From positions 1 through 9,675 of the forward strand of contig CAKTAM010000071.1 of NCBI GenBank assembly GCA_934527255.1: a DNA stretch of 9,675 nt. Direction: 5' to 3'. Below, piece by piece: positions 6,662 through 9,675 of this stretch. The stretch is from an uncultured Oscillospiraceae bacterium (GTDB lineage Bacteria > Bacillota > Clostridia > Oscillospirales > Ruminococcaceae). The translations under genes were made by a program, and so were the position numbers. Position 1 is the stretch's first letter. Each line of letters begins with the position of its first letter. The notes beneath the pieces are model-generated. The model saw only the letters and a program-made list of their open reading frames with translations. It had not been told where the DNA came from and ran no database searches.

Positions 6662-7060
6662 TCAGGCACGGCGGCGCTCCAGCAGACGAAACGCGCCGAA
6701 CACCACAAGGCACAGCACATACCACAGCAGACTGAACACCAGACACACCTGCCCTAGCAGCTGCACATGCCAGCCGGAATAATCCCAGACATTCCACCCC
6801 AGCAGCAGGTTGACAATGCAGCCCACCACAAACTCGGCCGCAGTGATCAGCCCCGTTCCGGCCAGCGCCTGCAGCGGCAGCGGCTTAGCAGCCAACCGCC
6901 GGTGCACCGCGTACAGCCCGATCAGACACAGTCCGCCCGTCAGCCCCATGCTCCAGTGCGTATGCCCGCGCCACAAAATCTCCAGCAGCGAATAGCCCAC
7001 CGCCCCCAGACAAAACAGCCCGGCGTCCCGCATGGCGCTGCCGATCATTCTTTCTCTCAT
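6662..7060 (-). CDS. Small four-helix membrane protein, PF06541-like putative ABC transporter permease
   Basis: 132 residues from ATG at 7060, nine bases after GAGG; TGA at 6664-6662. A GTG start 12 codons upstream would place this Shine-Dalgarno inside the gene, so the ATG is preferred. Four membrane helices are apparent at about residues 12-30, 36-54, 64-84 and 98-122, with a positive C-terminus (RLLERRRA). The motifs GYSLLEILWRG (22-32), TAAEFVVG (73-80), WNVWDYSGW (89-97) and GQVCLVFSLLW (103-113) match the clostridial family called 'putative ABC transporter permease' (PF06541, CmpB-like), whose function is not established. This member is short. It is not adjacent to any ATPase gene on its strand. 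The family call is from memory of the motif order. Confidence 0.72.
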   Translation of the reverse strand: MRERMIGSAMRDAGLFCLGAVGYSLLEILWRGHTHWSMGLTGGLCLIGLYAVHRRLAAKPLPLQALAGTGLITAAEFVVGCIVNLLLGWNVWDYSGWHVQLLGQVCLVFSLLWYVLCLVVFGAFRLLERRRA

Positions 7061-7406
7061 GCCAGCTTTCCTCTCTGTTTTTTCCTTAGCTTGCACCGCC
7101 AGTACCGCTTTATGCGCGCGGGGGACGCAGCTTTGTCTCTGCAGCGGCCTTGCGGCGCAAAAAATCGGCGGAAAGCAATGACATTTCCGCCCGGTTGTGC
7201 TATACTGATTGTGTATCTTTTGGGCCCTGTGCCTTCTGGCGGCGGCCCTGCCGGGTGCAAAGTGCCGCAGGCACCGGCCCGCAGCCGGCCAAACGCCAAA
7301 GCGCTGCGCCGCGGCCCCCTGTCGGCGGGTGTCTGATCGGTCGGCCGCGGGGTCTTTTGCCAGAGCCCGCGCATTCCGCCCGGCAATTTTTCAAACGGAG
7401 GAGCCT
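7061..7406. other. Divergent intergenic region with long GC-rich leader
   Basis: A 346-base gap between the membrane protein gene (minus) and the HAD gene (plus). It contains the palindrome TTGCG-G-CGCAA (7150-7160), the plus-strand promoter at 7178-7206, and about 190 bases of leader before the HAD start. The leader can fold: GCCGGGTGC pairs with GCACCGGC (about 7249-7276), and TTGCC with GGCAA (about 7359-7385) directly before five T. The frame through it is open but lacks a ribosome-binding site until 7397, so I do not call a gene. I found no good minus-strand promoter. Confidence 0.55.
7178..7206 (+). promoter_or_regulatory. Promoter of the HAD / alpha-beta hydrolase operon
   Basis: -35 ATGACA (7178-7183, one mismatch) and -10 TATACT (7201-7206) are 17 bases apart, and TG at 7198-7199 gives an extended -10. 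Transcription is expected near 7213, about 190 bases before the first gene. Confidence 0.75.
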
Positions 7407-8147
7407 ATGGCACGCTACAACTGTCTGCTCATTGATCTGGATAATACCCTGCTGGATTTTGACGCCGCGCAGCGCATGGCGCTGGAGCGGCTGTTTGCCG
7501 CCTGCGACATTGCGCCGACGCCGGAAAATTTTGCCGCTTACGAAAGCATCAATCAGGCGCTGTGGGCGCAGTTTGAAAAAGGGCAGATCAGCAAGGGAAA
7601 GCTGCTGGTGCGGCGCTTTGCCCAGCTGCTGGAGGCGCTTGGCCGCGAGGGCGACGCCCAGAAAATGAACGAGGCTTATCTGGCGCAGCTGGCCAAGTGC
7701 GGGCCCATCCTGCCCGGCGCGGATGAATTTCTGGAGGAGATGGCCGAGGTGGCCACCATCGCCGTGGTCTCCAACGGCGTATACAAGGCGCAGAAGGGCC
7801 GCATTGCCGACAGCGGGCTGGGCAAATACTTCGATGCCGTTTTTGTTTCGGAAAAAATGGGCTGTCAAAAGCCGCAGAAGCGTTTTTTTGACGCCGCGCT
7901 GAAAAACCTCGGCGTTTCCAACCGGCAAAAGGTGCTGGTCATCGGCGACTCGCTGGCGGCCGACATCCGCGGCGGGGTCGATTCCGGGCTGGACACCTGC
8001 TGGTTCAACCCCGGCGGCGCGGAGAACACCACCGATTGGAAGCCTACTTACACGGTACAGGGCTATGAACAGCTGAAGCCCATCATTTACGGAGAGGACG
8101 GTATGCCTGATGAAGAACGCAGAGAACGTCATCGAGACGGTCGTTGA
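7407..8147 (+). CDS. yjjG: HAD-superfamily noncanonical pyrimidine nucleotidase, YjjG family
   Basis: 246 residues from ATG 7407, five bases after GGAGG (7397-7401). The frame is open further upstream to about 7209, but that would cover the leader and has no ribosome site. All four HAD motifs are present: I, DLDNT with nucleophile Asp10 and Asp12; II, VVSNG with Ser122; III, CQKP with Lys155; IV, VIGDSLAADIRGG with Asp181 and Asp186. The block YESINQALWAQFEKGQIS (45-62) in the helical cap is characteristic of YjjG, a cytoplasmic nucleoside 5'-monophosphate phosphatase active on noncanonical pyrimidine nucleotides (house-cleaning). The family usually ends near residue 228; here a charged tail (DEERRERHRDGR) extends into the next gene, overlapping it by 38 bases. 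First gene of a two-gene operon. Confidence 0.88.
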   Translation: MARYNCLLIDLDNTLLDFDAAQRMALERLFAACDIAPTPENFAAYESINQALWAQFEKGQISKGKLLVRRFAQLLEALGREGDAQKMNEAYLAQLAKCGPILPGADEFLEEMAEVATIAVVSNGVYKAQKGRIADSGLGKYFDAVFVSEKMGCQKPQKRFFDAALKNLGVSNRQKVLVIGDSLAADIRGGVDSGLDTCWFNPGGAENTTDWKPTYTVQGYEQLKPIIYGEDGMPDEERRERHRDGR

Positions 8148-9078
8148 GTTTCCATCGTCCAACGGGACGGATACGGTCGTCGGCTATTTTTACACCTGCC
8201 CCGATGTGCAGCCCGTTGCCATTGTGCAGATCAGCCACGGCATGATCGAGTATGTACGCCGTTATACGGCGCTGGCGGGCTATCTGGCCGCGCAGGGGTA
8301 TGCGGTGTGCGGCAACGACCATCTGGGGCACGGCGCGACCAGTAGCGACACCGGCCGCGACGGCTATTTTGCCGAACAGAACGGCGCGGATTTTGTGCTG
8401 GAGGATCTGCATGCCATGTCCGAACAGGCGCGCAGCCGGTTCCCCGGTCTGCCGCTGTTTTTACTGGGGCATTCCATGGGCAGCTTTTTTGCCCGCTGGT
8501 ACGCCGAACGCTGGGGCAGCGAGCTGCAGGGGCTAATCCTCAGCGGTACGGCGGGGCCAAACCCGGCCTCCGGCATCGGGCTGGCGCTGACCGAGCTGCT
8601 GACTACGCTGCGCGGCTCGACCGCGCGCTCGGCTTTCATTGAAAAGCTGGCGTTCGGCGCCTACTGCAAGCGCATTCCCAACGCCGTCACCGGCAAGGAA
8701 TGGGTGACAAGCGACCCCGAGCAGCTGGCGGCCTATGTGGCCGACCCCAAGTGCTCGTTCACCTTTACCGTCAGCGCCTACCATGAGTTGATGCGGGTGC
8801 TGCGCATCGTCAGCCGAAAGGCGTGGGCCTCCACGCTGCCGAAGACGCTGCCCGTTTTTCTGTTTGCCGGCAAGGAAGACCCCGTCGGCAGCTATGGCAA
8901 GGGGGTGCAGCTGGTGACCGACCGCCTGCGGGCCGCCGGTGTGCAGGATGTCACCCTCAAGCTGTTTGACGGCTGCCGCCACGAGGTGCTTAACGAGGGC
9001 CCGGCGGTGCGCGCCGAAATTTTTGCCGATATTCTGCAATGGCTGAACGGTCATTTGCCCGGGCGGCAGCCCGCGTGA
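8110..9078 (+). CDS. Alpha/beta hydrolase, serine aminopeptidase S33 / monoacylglycerol lipase-like
   Basis: 322 residues from ATG 8110, overlapping the end of the HAD gene by 38 bases; the only Shine-Dalgarno, GGAGAGG (8091-8097), is 12 bases before the ATG, somewhat far, so translational coupling is likely. No signal peptide. HGMIEYVRRY (43-52) gives the oxyanion region, NDHLGHG (69-75) is typical of Hydrolase_4 proteins, GHSMG (120-124) has nucleophile Ser122, and GKEDPVG (254-260) with Asp257 and CRHEVLNE (289-296) with His291 complete the triad. The family hydrolyses esters such as lysophospholipids or monoacylglycerols; the substrate cannot be told here. The length is normal. The pairing with a nucleotidase gives no obvious pathway. 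Confidence 0.87.
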   Translation: MKNAENVIETVVEFPSSNGTDTVVGYFYTCPDVQPVAIVQISHGMIEYVRRYTALAGYLAAQGYAVCGNDHLGHGATSSDTGRDGYFAEQNGADFVLEDLHAMSEQARSRFPGLPLFLLGHSMGSFFARWYAERWGSELQGLILSGTAGPNPASGIGLALTELLTTLRGSTARSAFIEKLAFGAYCKRIPNAVTGKEWVTSDPEQLAAYVADPKCSFTFTVSAYHELMRVLRIVSRKAWASTLPKTLPVFLFAGKEDPVGSYGKGVQLVTDRLRAAGVQDVTLKLFDGCRHEVLNEGPAVRAEIFADILQWLNGHLPGRQPA

Positions 9079-9089
9079 CCTTTCCCAAA

Positions 9090-9143
9090 GGCCGCCGCGG
9101 CATTTTGCGGGCGGCCGATCAGACGGCGTTTTTTCGCTTTTTT
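9090..9143 (+). terminator. Possible first terminator after the hydrolase operon
   Basis: GGCCGCC (9090-9096) pairs with GGCGGCC (9110-9116), 12 bases after the hydrolase stop codon. Two six-T runs follow at 9129-9134 and 9138-9143, but 12 bases separate stem and T run, so it departs from the usual form. It may work together with the hairpin at 9158-9192. Confidence 0.4.
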
Positions 9144-9157
9144 GTGTTGCTTCTGTC

Positions 9158-9192
9158 AAAAGCGCGGCAGCCAACTGTGCCGCGCGCTTTTT
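9158..9192 (+). terminator. Terminator hairpin directly upstream of the ABC-F gene
   Basis: AAAAGCGCGGCA (9158-9169) pairs with TGCCGCGCGCTTTT (9178-9191), with a two-base bulge, and is followed by a T run ending at 9192. The last T is 15 bases before the ABC-F ATG (9208), leaving no room for a promoter between. It either ends the hydrolase operon with readthrough into the ABC-F gene, or acts as an attenuator in the ABC-F leader. Confidence 0.75.
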
Positions 9193-9207
9193 CTGAGGAA
9201 ATTTGTC

Positions 9208-9675
9208 ATGCTTCTTACCTTGAACCACATTTATAAATTTTTTGGCACCGAGTGCATTCTGCGCGACATCTGCGCCACGGTGGAGGACGACGACCGCATC
9301 GGCATGATCGGCGCCAACGGCGCGGGCAAAAGCACCCTGCTGCGGCTGCTGACCGGCGAGCTTGCCTGGGACGACGACGGCCACGGCACCCCCGCCGAGC
9401 TGTCGCTGGCACGCGGGCGCACGCTGGGTTATCTGGAGCAGCTGACCGATCAGGCCAACGCCCGCACCGTTTATACCGAAGCGCAGCAGGCGTTTGCCCC
9501 GGTGCTGGAGGCCATGGAGGAGCTGCGGACGCTTGACCGCCAGCTGGCCGCCGACCCGCACAACGCTGCCGTGCTGGCGCGCCACGGCGAGCTTTCGGCC
9601 TTTGTCGAGGCCCGCGACGGCTACACCATGGACACCCAGATCAAAAAGGTGCTCAACGGCATGGGGTTCCCCGCC
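9208..9675 (+). CDS. ABC-F family ATPase, N-terminal part (3' end outside window)
   Basis: 156 visible residues from ATG 9208, behind AGGAA (9196-9200); the frame is open to the window edge. MLLTLNHIYKFFG begins directly with the nucleotide-binding domain and no membrane segment, as in ABC-F proteins, which act on the ribosome rather than in transport. Walker A is GANGAGKST (35-43, Lys41), and the Q-loop region is LGYLEQ (73-78), a form common in ABC-F. The charged helical stretch from about 90 to 140 fits the insertion in the first ABC domain. The linker and second ABC domain lie beyond 9675, so translation factor (EttA/Uup-like) and antibiotic-resistance types cannot be separated. The terminator just upstream hints at attenuation. 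Confidence 0.85.
   Translation, partial: MLLTLNHIYKFFGTECILRDICATVEDDDRIGMIGANGAGKSTLLRLLTGELAWDDDGHGTPAELSLARGRTLGYLEQLTDQANARTVYTEAQQAFAPVLEAMEELRTLDRQLAADPHNAAVLARHGELSAFVEARDGYTMDTQIKKVLNGMGFPA

Noticed and set aside
6442..6735. Overlapping small open frames on the plus strand in the gap before the membrane protein gene
   Set aside because: No ribosome sites, three frames open at once, no family resemblance, and they run into the antisense of a real gene.
7061..7180. Minus-strand promoter for the small membrane protein gene
   Set aside because: Only weak -10-like (ATAAAG) and -35-like (GACAAA) matches are present, not better than chance.
7209..7406. N-terminal extension of the HAD gene that looks like a signal peptide
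   Set aside because: The frame is open and the start resembles a hydrophobic leader, but it begins within a few bases of the predicted transcription start, has no Shine-Dalgarno, and YjjG proteins are cytoplasmic and begin at MARYNCLLIDLDNT-like sequence.
9039..9236. Possible leader peptide frame upstream of the ABC-F gene
   Set aside because: It is open across the terminator and could begin at GTG 9144, but there is no Shine-Dalgarno and the frame overlaps the hydrolase end and the ABC-F start in another frame.
8533..9585. 350-residue minus-strand open frame
   Set aside because: Antisense to both the alpha/beta hydrolase and the ABC-F gene, which have complete catalytic motifs; composition typical of a shadow.

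Overview
The window comes from a GC-rich bacterial chromosome with dense, short-spaced genes, clear Shine-Dalgarno sites, intrinsic terminators, a lipobox lipoprotein and a PF06541-type 'putative ABC transporter permease'. Together these point to a Firmicute, most likely a high-GC gut member of the Oscillospiraceae (Faecalibacterium/Gemmiger/Subdoligranulum type). The placement is inferred from style and protein families; there is no rRNA or other marker to prove it.

Layout. (1) 1-3620, plus strand: two tandem paralogous lipoproteins. The first is cut by the left window edge, so only its solute-binding domain is visible. The second is complete: a lipoprotein signal, a low-complexity linker, a beta-propeller-like region and a C-terminal extracellular solute-binding domain. 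A strong terminator separates them, and no permease or ATPase gene follows. (2) 3621-4945, plus strand: a terminator, a near-consensus promoter and a single gene for a cytoplasmic GH29-like (alpha-L-fucosidase-related) protein whose sugar-binding His-His motif is replaced. (3) 4946-5321: a convergent, hairpin-rich gap with back-to-back terminators. (4) 5322-7060, minus strand: a low-specificity L-threonine aldolase with its own promoter and a probable operator, preceded by a small four-helix membrane protein. (5) 7061-9078, plus strand: a divergent gap with a good promoter and a long GC-rich leader, then a YjjG-type HAD nucleotidase overlapping an S33-type alpha/beta hydrolase. (6) 9079-9675: a terminator hairpin directly before the start of an ABC-F ATPase gene that runs off the right edge.

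How it fits together. Most genes are housekeeping or metabolic singletons, each bounded by its own promoter or terminator. The HAD and alpha/beta hydrolase genes are the only clear translationally linked pair. The two tandem solute-binding lipoproteins, and perhaps the GH29-like enzyme after them, may form a carbohydrate-related locus continuing to the left, but nothing in the window proves it. I see no phage, transposon, CRISPR, rRNA or tRNA sequence. I do not see a clear-cut undescribed system; the closest candidate is the tandem propeller plus solute-binding lipoprotein pair.
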